Assembly (NCBI RefSeq): GCF_900142515.1
Contig: NZ_FRBC01000014.1
Coordinates: 18,019 to 82,018 of the forward strand
Reading direction: 5' to 3'
Origin: Pseudoselenomonas ruminantium
GTDB lineage: Bacteria > Bacillota > Negativicutes > Selenomonadales > Selenomonadaceae
Length of the DNA: 64,000 bases
Shown piece by piece: positions 44,111 through 52,651 of this stretch (position 1 is the stretch's first letter; each line of letters begins with the position of its first letter). The position numbers were made by a program, and so were the translations under genes. The notes under the pieces were generated by a model. It saw only the letters and a program-made list of their open reading frames with translations, searched no databases and was not told the DNA's origin.

Positions 44111-44212
44111 TTTAGGTTGCAGGAAATAGCAGATTTATAACGAATTTTATCATGGTGAATTAAATTTTATGATAATAGTGCTATTGTGTACTATTGAAAG
44201 GATGGAATTATA

Positions 44213-44593
44213 ATGCAGACTATTGCACTGATTGCTCATGACAAAAAGAAAGAAGACATGTTGGATTTTGCTTCACATCATAAGGAGCTTTTGTCCAGAT
44301 TTCATTTGGTGGCAACCCGCACTACAGGAACGCTGCTGAAAGATAAGCTGGGGCTGGATGTGGAAACCATGATGTCAGGACCGTTGGGAGGGGATCAGCA
44401 GATTGGTGCATTGGTGGCTACGGAAAAGGTTCAGTATGTCATTTTTCTGCGTGATCCACTGACGTCCCAGCCTCATGAGCCAGATATCAATGCATTGTTG
44501 AGATTGTGTGATGTCCATAATGTTCCTTTAGCCACGAATCGTAAGAGTGGCCATATCTTGTTGGAATATGCAGCGAAGAAGCTGGATGCATGA
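44213..44593 (+). CDS. mgsA: Methylglyoxal synthase
   Basis: A 126-residue enzyme that converts dihydroxyacetone phosphate to methylglyoxal, a glycolytic bypass. Features are [14 protein letters not shown] with the phosphate-binding His-Asp-Lys, [33 protein letters not shown] with the catalytic Asp, and [20 protein letters not shown]. The start follows GGATGGAAT. It is a single gene. Confidence 0.95.
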   Translation: MQTIALIAHDKKKEDMLDFASHHKELLSRFHLVATRTTGTLLKDKLGLDVETMMSGPLGGDQQIGALVATEKVQYVIFLRDPLTSQPHEPDINALLRLCDVHNVPLATNRKSGHILLEYAAKKLDA

Positions 44594-44703
44594 TTTGCTG
44601 AAATTCAAGTAGCACAATAAATTGTATACGAAATTTATTTTATATTGTATAATATGAGTGGTGTTTCAAGCGATATTTTTTGTGGACAGGGAGGTTGAAG
44701 GCT

Positions 44704-45795
44704 GTGCTGAAGGTATATGCGGTAGAGAGCCTGCGGTCAGGTCTGATAGTAGGCCGTGATATTATGGATGAGCAGGGCAAGGCACTGATTTCTGCAGGAA
44801 CGGCATTGACCAAGGAAATGATTTACGGGCTGTTGGATAGACCGATTTTTTCCGTATATATTGAAGAGACAGAGCCTGTTGAAGAACTTCCTGGGCAGGA
44901 GCATTTACTGGATGATGAATACATCAGCTGTTATAACGATGCTTATGCCAAACTGGAAAAGATATTCAATACATTGGTCGAGCAGGGGCAGTTTGATGCT
45001 GCTGACTTACAGGCGCTGATGGATGAAAGGACCTTTACCATGCTGAGTGATGGGGCAAAGGCTGTGTCCCAGATCCATAATATGGAATATAAAGAACCCT
45101 ATCTGATACATCATTGCCTGCATGTAGGGATCTTTGCCGGATTGATGGCTAAGTGGCTGGGCTTGTCTATATTGGATCAGTATAATCTGGTCATAGCTGG
45201 CTTGTTCTTGGATATCGGTAAGTTGCGGATTCCCTCAGAAGTACTGGATAAAAAGGGAAAGCTTACGGATGAGGAGTTTGAACTGGTGAAGAAACATGCG
45301 CAGTTCGGCCATGATATGATCAGCATGACCACGCTGAATGCCAATCAGGATATCATGAATGGCGTCTTGCAGCATCATGAACGCTGCGATGGTTCTGGCT
45401 ATCCTCGGCAGCTGACTGCAGAGAATATCTCCAGCTTCGGCAAGATCCTGGCTATCCTGGATATATATGATGCCATGGCCAGTGACCGCGTCTTTGCCAA
45501 GCGCCGCTCGCCCTTTGATGTGTTTGCCACCCTTTATGATGATATCCTCGATGGCAAGCTGGATACGGAGTACGGGGTGCAGTTCATCAAGCATCTCTGC
45601 CATTCATTGAATGGCAACTGGGTAGGATTGAGCAATGGGGAAAAGGCGCGCATCGTATATCTGGATGAGAGCCGTATCCGCTCGTTGCCTGTGGTGCAGA
45701 CGCTAGGCGGTGAGTTCATCGATCTGGGCAAGAATCGGGATATCAAGGTGACGTGTATACTGACTGCCAATGAAGTAAGGGATAACAATAGCTAA
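44704..45795 (+). CDS. HD-GYP domain protein with altered HD motif
   Basis: About 363 residues. I place the start at GTG 44704 behind AGGGAGG; other in-frame TTG/GTG choices nearby are possible. An N-terminal ~60-residue domain (SGLIVGRDIMDEQGKALISA) precedes the HD-GYP region. The motif HHERCDGSGYP, the KKHAQFGHDM His and LAILDIYDAMASDR are intact. However, the expected H-D-x-G-K reads LDIGK (in LFLDIGKLRIP), so the metal-binding His is missing. The family degrades cyclic di-GMP; this member may be inactive or sensory. Confidence 0.85.
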   Translation: MLKVYAVESLRSGLIVGRDIMDEQGKALISAGTALTKEMIYGLLDRPIFSVYIEETEPVEELPGQEHLLDDEYISCYNDAYAKLEKIFNTLVEQGQFDAADLQALMDERTFTMLSDGAKAVSQIHNMEYKEPYLIHHCLHVGIFAGLMAKWLGLSILDQYNLVIAGLFLDIGKLRIPSEVLDKKGKLTDEEFELVKKHAQFGHDMISMTTLNANQDIMNGVLQHHERCDGSGYPRQLTAENISSFGKILAILDIYDAMASDRVFAKRRSPFDVFATLYDDILDGKLDTEYGVQFIKHLCHSLNGNWVGLSNGEKARIVYLDESRIRSLPVVQTLGGEFIDLGKNRDIKVTCILTANEVRDNNS

Positions 45796-45805
45796 GATGA
45801 TAGGG

Positions 45806-45834
45806 GAGCTATGAATTTTTCGTAGCTCTTTTAT
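45806..45834 (+). terminator. Terminator after HD-GYP gene
   Basis: GAGCTA pairs with TAGCTC over a short AT-rich loop, then TTTTAT. Confidence 0.65.
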
Positions 45835-45855
45835 TGCTTGTAAGGAGGAATGACC

Positions 45856-47904
45856 ATGGCCATGGTGCCAAAGTTGAATACGATGCAGTTTGATAAAGAA
45901 ATACCCTTTAAGGTCGTAGCGCCTTTTGAGCCCATGGGGGATCAGCCCAAAGCCATTGAAGATCTGGCAGCAGGCATTGAAAATGGCCAGCAGGCACAGG
46001 TGCTGCTGGGGGCCACTGGTACGGGCAAGACTTATACCATAGCCAAGGTCATTGAGAAGGTGCAGAAGCCGACATTGGTCATCGCCCATAACAAGACCTT
46101 GGCGGCGCAGCTGGCCAGTGAGTTCAAGGCGTTCTTCCCCGAGAATTATGTAGGCTATTTTGTCAGCTATTATGATTACTATCAGCCGGAAGCCTATATT
46201 GCTTCGACTGACACGTATATCGAGAAAGATTCTTCCATCAACGATGAGATCGATGAATTGCGTCATTCGGCTACCTGCTCGTTGTTTGAGCGGCGGGATG
46301 TGATTATTGTGGCGTCCGTGTCCTGTATCTATGGCCTGGGTTCACCGGAAAGCTATCATGAGATGGTATTGTCGTTGCATAAGGGGCAGGAGGTTCCGCG
46401 GGAGGATATCCTGCATAAACTGGTGCAGATCCGTTATGAGCGCAATGATATCGCTTTCGAACGCGGCCGGTTCCGGGTACGGGGGGATGTTATCGAAGTG
46501 TTCCCCGCAGGTTATAACAATCGTGCCGTACGCATTGAACTGTTCGGGGACGAGATTGACCGCATGGTGGAGTTTGATGTGGTGACGGGAGAGGTCTATG
46601 GGGAACGCACGCATTTGATGGTGTTCCCGGCATCTCATTATGTCACGGAAGACGAGGATATGAAGATTGCCATGAAGGATATCCGGGATGAGTTGGATGT
46701 ACAGCTGCGGATGTTCCGGGAAAATGGCAAATTGCTGGAAGCCCAGCGCATTGAGCAGCGCACGAATTACGATCTGGAAATGATGCAGGAAATGGGCTAT
46801 TGTTCGGGTATTGAGAATTATTCCCGCCATTTGACTCATCGCAAGGCCGGGGATGCTCCCTATACATTGCTGGATTATTTCCCCGAGGATTTCCTGATCG
46901 TGGTGGATGAATCCCATGTGACACTGCCGCAGGTACACGCCATGTACGCCGGGGACAGGAGCCGCAAGATATCGCTGGTGGAAAACGGCTTCCGCCTGCC
47001 ATCCGCCTTTGACAATCGCCCCCTGACTTTTGAAGAGTTTGCCGCCCGCATCAATCAGATCATCTATGTATCCGCGACACCGGGCAAGTATGAACAGGAA
47101 CAGGCCCAGCAGGTTGCCCAGCAGGTAATCCGCCCCACGGGCCTCGTCGATCCGGAAATCGAAGTACGGCCCCTGGAAGGGCAGATTGATGATCTGCTCA
47201 GTGAGATTCGCCTGCGCATCGAGCGCAATGAGCGCGTGCTGGTTACGACACTGACCAAGAAGATGGCGGAAAACCTGACGGATTTCCTCAAGGAAGCCGG
47301 AGTCAAGGTCCGTTATCTCCATTCAGATATCGCCACCATCGAGCGGGCGGAAATCATTCACGATCTGCGCGCTGGGGAATTCGATGTATTGGTCGGTATC
47401 AACCTTTTGCGCGAGGGTCTCGATATGCCAGAAGTTTCCCTGATTGCCATCCTGGACGCAGACAAGGAAGGTTTCCTGCGTTCGGACACGTCCCTGATCC
47501 AGATCATCGGCCGTGCCGCCCGCAATGCCAATGGACGGGTAATCATGTATGCGGACCGGATTACCGATTCCATGAAGCGGGCCATGGATGAAACCGAGCG
47601 CCGCCGGGAAATCCAGCAGGCGTATAACAAGGAGCATCATATTGTGCCCCAGACCATCATCAAACCCATCAAGCCGTTGATTGAAACCACATTGGTAGCT
47701 GAAACTGCTGCCACTTATACTGCGGGGGATGGCAAGAAGAAAAAGAAGCTGTCCAAGAAGGATAAGGAAAATCTGGTCAAGACCTTGCTCAGGGAAATGC
47801 AGCAGGCCTCCCGCGCCATGGAATTCGAGCGGGCGGCAGAACTGCGGGATATGATATTGGAACTTGATGGGACATTGCCTAAACCGGGGAAAAAGGAAAG
47901 ATAA
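45856..47904 (+). CDS. uvrB: UvrABC excinuclease subunit B
   Basis: A 682-residue DNA-repair helicase-like protein. Of three clustered ATGs, 45856 has the best distance (seven bases) from AAGGAGG. Motifs are [17 protein letters not shown] (Walker A), [13 protein letters not shown] (beta-hairpin region), [11 protein letters not shown] (Walker B), YVSATPG, and [20 protein letters not shown]. The C-terminal UVR domain ([20 protein letters not shown]) binds UvrC. It verifies damage after UvrA loads it. uvrA is 6.6 kb downstream, split off by a reverse-strand cluster. Confidence 0.96.
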   Translation: MAMVPKLNTMQFDKEIPFKVVAPFEPMGDQPKAIEDLAAGIENGQQAQVLLGATGTGKTYTIAKVIEKVQKPTLVIAHNKTLAAQLASEFKAFFPENYVGYFVSYYDYYQPEAYIASTDTYIEKDSSINDEIDELRHSATCSLFERRDVIIVASVSCIYGLGSPESYHEMVLSLHKGQEVPREDILHKLVQIRYERNDIAFERGRFRVRGDVIEVFPAGYNNRAVRIELFGDEIDRMVEFDVVTGEVYGERTHLMVFPASHYVTEDEDMKIAMKDIRDELDVQLRMFRENGKLLEAQRIEQRTNYDLEMMQEMGYCSGIENYSRHLTHRKAGDAPYTLLDYFPEDFLIVVDESHVTLPQVHAMYAGDRSRKISLVENGFRLPSAFDNRPLTFEEFAARINQIIYVSATPGKYEQEQAQQVAQQVIRPTGLVDPEIEVRPLEGQIDDLLSEIRLRIERNERVLVTTLTKKMAENLTDFLKEAGVKVRYLHSDIATIERAEIIHDLRAGEFDVLVGINLLREGLDMPEVSLIAILDADKEGFLRSDTSLIQIIGRAARNANGRVIMYADRITDSMKRAMDETERRREIQQAYNKEHHIVPQTIIKPIKPLIETTLVAETAATYTAGDGKKKKKLSKKDKENLVKTLLREMQQASRAMEFERAAELRDMILELDGTLPKPGKKER

Positions 47905-47907
47905 ATT

Positions 47908-48494
47908 GCAGTTTATCGGTTTGTTCGTGGTAAAGGTATCCCGGTCATGCGTTGTCAGGGGTGAACGGGGGAGTACTTTTTCTGTTTGCGCTAAACGACC
48001 CGCTCGACAAAGTCAGCATTTCTTAGGTTGAATGCGCCGGGCAGGCCAACGGCGCGGCTTTCAGCGTGCTCCCAGTGACTTTTGGCAACGGGCCGGTCTT
48101 CGCTTCGCTCAGACTGTCGCTCCAACAGCAAAAGCACTCCCCCGTTCGCCCCCAGGCACGGATTAGGCAATTGGCACGAACCGTCTCTCCCGTAACAAGC
48201 ACATCAATGTACTTGCAGCTTACAGCCGAAGCCTGCCAATATTGCACAGGCATAACTTTGGGCGGTGGTGGGGATACTTTTTTGACGCCGGAACGACTGC
48301 CCGCAGGGCTGGCCCGCAAACAGGCGTTGCTGGAAATTGAGCTGAACATACGCGCCGTCGGCCTGCCCGGCGCAGGTAACTAAACAGTGAGCACTATTGC
48401 TGGCGGGTCATTTAGTGAAGGCAGCGAAAAAGTATCCCCACCGCCGCCCCGCTGCGTTGTAACAATTTATTTTAAACACGTACTAACAAACTGC
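47908..48494. mobile_element. Palindromic MITE-like element, copy 2 (complete, opposite orientation)
   Basis: A 587-bp element with GCAGTTT inverted ends, flanked on both sides by AATT, a 4-bp target duplication. It aligns end to end with the reverse complement of 12775-13368, including the centre (ACATCAATGT-like), the GCGCCGGGCAGGCC palindromes, and the CTTTTTC boxes. It begins three bases after the uvrB stop, placing it in the 3' end of that transcript. It has no credible coding frame. Confidence 0.85.
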
Positions 48495-48507
48495 AATTGT
48501 TTCATTG

Positions 48508-48541
48508 AAAAAGTCCGCTGATGGTCAGCGGACTTTTAACA
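48508..48541. terminator. Terminator between uvrB/element and ACT gene
   Basis: AAAAGTCCGCTGA pairs with TCAGCGGACTTTT, with T/A runs on both sides, so it can serve both converging transcripts. Confidence 0.8.
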
Positions 48542-48559
48542 TGTTATGGAGACATTTAT

Positions 48560-48985
48560 TTAAACTGCGGTCATTTCTTCTGCCGTCAGCGCTTTGCAGC
48601 CGGCCTTGCGCAGGGCGGCTTCGGCATTTTTTGTATCGCTGACGCGGAAAATCATATAGGCGTCTTTCTTCCCGGCGAAGGCGTACATGTATTCGATGTT
48701 GATCTGTGCTGCTTCAAATTTTGCCAGCAGGTTGTCGAGGCCGCCGGTCTTGTCGGAGACGGCGAAGACCAATACGGGGGTGAGGCTGGCGATGAAGCCG
48801 GCATCTTTTAATACATTGGTGGCATCGAATACATCATCCACGAGCATGCGTACGATACCGAAATCGTTGGTATCGGCCAGCGACAGGGCGCGGATGTTGA
48901 TGTTGTTTTCGGCCAGCACGGCGGTCAGGCTTTTCAGCGTGCCGGGGCGGTTCTCCAGAAATACGGAAATCTGTTTTACGCTCAT
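48560..48985 (-). CDS. Tandem ACT-domain protein
   Basis: A 141-residue protein made of two ACT folds: KQISVFLENRPGTLKSLTAV at the start and LVFAVSDKTGGLDNLLAKFE in the second half. The domain usually binds amino acids and regulates. It lies at the end of an operon of acyl-CoA ligases and indolepyruvate oxidoreductase, and such an ACT protein is often found beside phenylacetate-CoA ligase, so it may sense an aromatic amino acid. That ligand is inferred. Confidence 0.88.
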   Translation of the reverse strand: MSVKQISVFLENRPGTLKSLTAVLAENNINIRALSLADTNDFGIVRMLVDDVFDATNVLKDAGFIASLTPVLVFAVSDKTGGLDNLLAKFEAAQINIEYMYAFAGKKDAYMIFRVSDTKNAEAALRKAGCKALTAEEMTAV

Positions 48986-48997
48986 GATGACACCTCC

Positions 48998-50299
48998 TCA
49001 AATCTTGCGTTTGTCGATGATGCGGATGGCTTTGCCGTTGCTGCGTTCGATGCTCTTAGGTGCTACCAGCTTCACCTTGGCCCGGATGCCCAGGATGTTC
49101 TTGATACCTTCGGCCAGTTCTTTGCGGCGGTCATCGATTTCACCTACATTATCGGTGAACATCTGGGGAGTCATTTCGACTTTGACCGTCAGGGTGTCGG
49201 TGTTGTTCACCCGGTCGACGATAATCTGATAATTGGCGGCATAGCCGTGGTTCAGCAGTACCGTTTCAATCTGGCTCGGGAAGACATTGACACCGCGGAT
49301 GATGAGCATATCATCACTGCGGCCCAAAGGCTTGCTCATGCGGACATGGGTGCGGCCACAGCTGCATTTTTCCCGATTCAGCACGCAGATATCCCGGGTG
49401 CGGTAGCGCAGGATGGGGAAGGCCTGTTTGTCCAAAGCCGTCAGGACAAGCTCTCCCTGACTGCCGTCAGGCAGGACTTCACCGGTATCGGGATCGATGA
49501 TTTCGGCGAGGAAATGATCCTCGTTGATATGCATGCCATCCTGTGCTGAGCAGGCAAAGGCCACGCCAGGTCCGGAAAGTTCCGTGAGCCCGTAGATATC
49601 ATAGGCTTTGATGCCCAAGGTCTGTTCGATATCCCGCCGCATTTCCTCGGACCAGGCTTCCGCGCCGAAGATGCCGATTTTCAGGGGGATATCCTCGGGG
49701 CCATAGCCCATTTCCCTCATGGACTCGGCTAAGTAAGCGGCATAGCTCGGTGTGCAGCAGAGTATCGTAGCCTTCAGGTCCATGATAAACATGATTTGCC
49801 GTTCCGTATTGCCGGAGCTGGCAGGGACGGTAAGGCAGCCAAGTTTATGGGAGCCGCCGTCAATGCCGGCCCCGCCCGTGAACAGGCCATAGCCGTAGGC
49901 GATATGGCAGACATCCTCGTCCGTACCGCCTGCCGCGGCGAGGGCACGGGCCGTGCAGTCATTCCACATGTCAATATCGGCCTGCGTGTAATAGGCTACT
50001 ACTCGTTTGCCTGTAGTACCTGAGGTGGAATGGATGCGCACACAATCCTTGAGTGGAACGGCCAGCAGGCCATAGGGATAGGTTTCCCGCAAATCATGTT
50101 TGGAAATAAAGGGCAACTTGCGGATATCGGCTAATGTCTGGATATCCTCAGGCTTTACGCCCTGTTCTTCCATTTTCTGGCGATAATAGGGCACATGTTC
50201 CCAGGCATGGCGCACCTGTTTCTTCAATTTTTCTTCCTGCAGGGTGCGGATTTTTTCTGCTGGGGCACATTCGATTTCGGCTTGAAAATAATGTTCCAA
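48998..50299 (-). CDS. Phenylacetate--CoA ligase family protein
   Basis: A 433-residue AMP-forming ligase. Motifs are RIHSTSGTTGKRVVAYYTQA (P-loop), AYDIYGLTELSGPGVAFACS, LRYRTRDICVLN and RSDDMLIIRGVNVFPSQIE, ending in KAIRIIDKR. PaaK-type enzymes activate phenylacetate or related aryl-acetates with ATP and CoA. Next to indolepyruvate oxidoreductase it may act in the reverse or forward direction on arylacetates from aromatic amino-acid fermentation. The ACT gene follows at 12 bases. Confidence 0.9.
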   Translation of the reverse strand: MEHYFQAEIECAPAEKIRTLQEEKLKKQVRHAWEHVPYYRQKMEEQGVKPEDIQTLADIRKLPFISKHDLRETYPYGLLAVPLKDCVRIHSTSGTTGKRVVAYYTQADIDMWNDCTARALAAAGGTDEDVCHIAYGYGLFTGGAGIDGGSHKLGCLTVPASSGNTERQIMFIMDLKATILCCTPSYAAYLAESMREMGYGPEDIPLKIGIFGAEAWSEEMRRDIEQTLGIKAYDIYGLTELSGPGVAFACSAQDGMHINEDHFLAEIIDPDTGEVLPDGSQGELVLTALDKQAFPILRYRTRDICVLNREKCSCGRTHVRMSKPLGRSDDMLIIRGVNVFPSQIETVLLNHGYAANYQIIVDRVNNTDTLTVKVEMTPQMFTDNVGEIDDRRKELAEGIKNILGIRAKVKLVAPKSIERSNGKAIRIIDKRKI

Positions 50300-50320
50300 A
50301 ATATGACCTCTTTTCTGTCG

Positions 50321-50899
50321 TTACGCTTGATAGTTCCTGCCCAAGGTGAAGGCTTTCTGATTGAGTGCGAGGAATTTGGGCGGTACATTGGCAGTGAGAA
50401 CCTCCTGCCATATGTCCTCGCTGATGTCAAAATAGTGGGAGAGCCTGCCCAAAAGCACGATATTCACGGCTTTGAGAGAACCGGCTTCTTTCGCCAATGT
50501 CAGGCAGTCCATGGCATCAATCCTGATGTTTTTGGCCTTGATTTTTGCTACCAAATCCGCAGGATAGGTGGCTGCACCAGTAATTACGGGCATGGGATCG
50601 ATCTGCTGGGTATTGGTGACAATCTGGCCGCCAGGTTTCAGGCATTTGAGCCAGCGGGCTGTTTCCAGGAGCTCAAAGGAGACGATGAAGTCGGCTTCGC
50701 CTTCGTCCACCACAGGGGAATAGACATGGCTGCCGAAGCGCACATAGGTGATGACGCTGCCGCCGCGCTGGGACATGCCGTGTACTTCCGATACTTTGAC
50801 ATCATAGCCCTGGCGCAGCAATAAATCGCCTAAAATCTTGCTGGCCAGTAGTGATCCCTGACCGCCGACACCGATGATGATGATATTTTTCGTTTCCAT
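50321..50899 (-). CDS. iorB: Indolepyruvate ferredoxin oxidoreductase, beta subunit
   Basis: A 192-residue subunit. The ATG at 50899 is used, behind a GGAGGCGAC site; longer in-frame starts lie inside iorA. It begins METKNIIIIGVGGQGSLLAS, then SEVHGMSQRGGSVITYVRFG, the gamma-domain signature of 2-oxoacid:ferredoxin oxidoreductases. With IorA it turns aryl pyruvates into aryl-acetyl-CoA, reducing ferredoxin. It starts 10 bases after iorA ends. Confidence 0.93.
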   Translation of the reverse strand: METKNIIIIGVGGQGSLLASKILGDLLLRQGYDVKVSEVHGMSQRGGSVITYVRFGSHVYSPVVDEGEADFIVSFELLETARWLKCLKPGGQIVTNTQQIDPMPVITGAATYPADLVAKIKAKNIRIDAMDCLTLAKEAGSLKAVNIVLLGRLSHYFDISEDIWQEVLTANVPPKFLALNQKAFTLGRNYQA

Positions 50900-50909
50900 A
50901 GTCGCCTCC

Positions 50910-52646
50910 TTAATCTTGCGCCGTGCTGGCAAATGCCTGTTTGGGGCAGAGCTGTTCACAGACCCCGCAGCCCACGCAGAGGGTACCATCCACATGAGCC
51001 TTGCCTTCTTTGATGGAGATGGCCGGACAGCCGATGCGCATGCAGGCCTTGCAGCCAATACATTTTTCCCGGTCAACGGCAAGCGGCGCTTTGTGCTTGA
51101 CCTTTTTGAGCAGGGCGCAGGGGCGGCGGGAGATGATGACCGAAGCAGCCGGCGTGGCCAGTTCTTCGGTGATGGCCGTTTCCGTGGCTTTGAGGTCGTA
51201 GGGATCAATCACCCGGACGCGCGCAAAGCCCATGGCCCGGCACAGGGCTTCCAGATCGATACGGCCAGCTGGTTCGCCTTTGATATTGAAGCCAGTGGCA
51301 GGATTCTGCTGATGACCGGTCATGCCGGTGATGGAATTGTCCAGAATGATGACGGTGGTGGGAGACTGGTTATAAGCTACATTGGCCAATCCGGTCATGC
51401 CGGAATGGATGAAGGTGGAGTCCCCGATGACCGCTACGGTCCTGCCGCTGCTTTCCGCACCACGCATCTTGTTGAAGCCATGCGCTGCACTGATGGAAGC
51501 GCCCATGCAGAGTGTCATGTCCATGGCACTGAGCGGCGGAACGGCGCCGAGGGTATAACAGCCGATATCGCCGAGCACCGTGCATTTTTTCTTCTGCAGG
51601 GTGTAGAAAAGGCCGCGATGCGGGCAGCCGGCACACATCACAGGCGGTCTGGGCGGGATTGCATCCGCCAATTTTTCGCCTGCTGTAGTTTCCCGGCCAA
51701 AGGCTTTGGCTACGATATTCTGGGCGAATTCGTCAATGCCGGGCAGGATATCCCGTCCGGAAACAGCAAGCCCTAAGGAACGCACATATTGCTCGATGAT
51801 ATCGTCCAGTTCCTCAACTACCACGAGTTTCTGTACGCTCCCGGCAAAGTCGCGGATTTTCTGCTCAGGCAGGGGATTGATCATGCCGAGCTTTAGGACG
51901 CTGACGCTGTCGCCAAAGACTTCCTTGACATACTGGTAGGAGGTGGAAGATGTGATGATGCCCAGCTCTGTGCCGCCCATCTCGATGCGGTTGAGTTCCG
52001 TTGTCTCCGCAAAATCTTTGAGGGCCTTTGTACGCGCCTCTACGATGGGATGGCGCTTTTTGGCATTGCCCGGCATCATGACGTATTTGGCGATATTTTT
52101 CTCGTAAGGTTTATCGTATTCCTGACGTTCACCGGTCTCTGCTACCGATTGGGAATGAGCCACCCGGGTGCACATTTTGATGAGCACGGGGGTGTCGAAT
52201 TGTTCGGAGAGTTCGTAGGCTTGTTTGGTGAAAGCCAATGCCTCTGCTGAGTCGGCAGGTTCCAGCATGGGCACTTTGGCCGCAATGGCATAATGGCGGC
52301 TGTCCTGTTCGTTCTGGGAAGAGTGCATGCCTGCGTCGTCGGCCACCACGATGACCATCCCCGCGTTGACACCGGTATAGGACATAGTGAAGAGGGGGTC
52401 GGCGGCTACATTCAGGCCCACATGCTTTTGGGCGCAGAAGGAGCGCTTGCCCGAAAGTGATGCGCCGAAGGCTGACTCCATGGCCACTTTTTCATTAGGA
52501 GCCCATTCACAGTAGATTTCGTCGTATTTTACGGCTTCTTCTGTGATTTCCGTGCTCGGGGTTCCCGGATAGCTGGACACGAAGCAGACACCAGCTTCGT
52601 AAAGCCCCCGGGCAATGGCTTTGTTTCCTAACAGCAATGTTTTCAT
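50910..52646 (-). CDS. iorA: Indolepyruvate ferredoxin oxidoreductase, alpha subunit
   Basis: A 578-residue subunit. The N-terminal pyrimidine-binding domain opens with LLLGNKAIARGLYEAGVCFV and SSYPGTPSTEITEEA. Thiamine-diphosphate binding is in LGDIGCYTLGAVPPLSAMD and VAVIGDSTFIHSGMTGL. The C-terminal end has two 4Fe-4S motifs, CIGCKACMRIGCP and CVGCGVCEQLCP. It oxidatively decarboxylates arylpyruvates derived from Trp, Phe or Tyr. Operon with iorB and two ligases. Confidence 0.95.
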   Translation of the reverse strand: MKTLLLGNKAIARGLYEAGVCFVSSYPGTPSTEITEEAVKYDEIYCEWAPNEKVAMESAFGASLSGKRSFCAQKHVGLNVAADPLFTMSYTGVNAGMVIVVADDAGMHSSQNEQDSRHYAIAAKVPMLEPADSAEALAFTKQAYELSEQFDTPVLIKMCTRVAHSQSVAETGERQEYDKPYEKNIAKYVMMPGNAKKRHPIVEARTKALKDFAETTELNRIEMGGTELGIITSSTSYQYVKEVFGDSVSVLKLGMINPLPEQKIRDFAGSVQKLVVVEELDDIIEQYVRSLGLAVSGRDILPGIDEFAQNIVAKAFGRETTAGEKLADAIPPRPPVMCAGCPHRGLFYTLQKKKCTVLGDIGCYTLGAVPPLSAMDMTLCMGASISAAHGFNKMRGAESSGRTVAVIGDSTFIHSGMTGLANVAYNQSPTTVIILDNSITGMTGHQQNPATGFNIKGEPAGRIDLEALCRAMGFARVRVIDPYDLKATETAITEELATPAASVIISRRPCALLKKVKHKAPLAVDREKCIGCKACMRIGCPAISIKEGKAHVDGTLCVGCGVCEQLCPKQAFASTAQD

Positions 52647-52651
52647 ACGCT

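Noticed and set aside
48023..48383. Two ~100-codon frames at 48020-48383
   Set aside because: They fall inside copy 2 of the palindromic element and are not conserved in copy 1 in frame.
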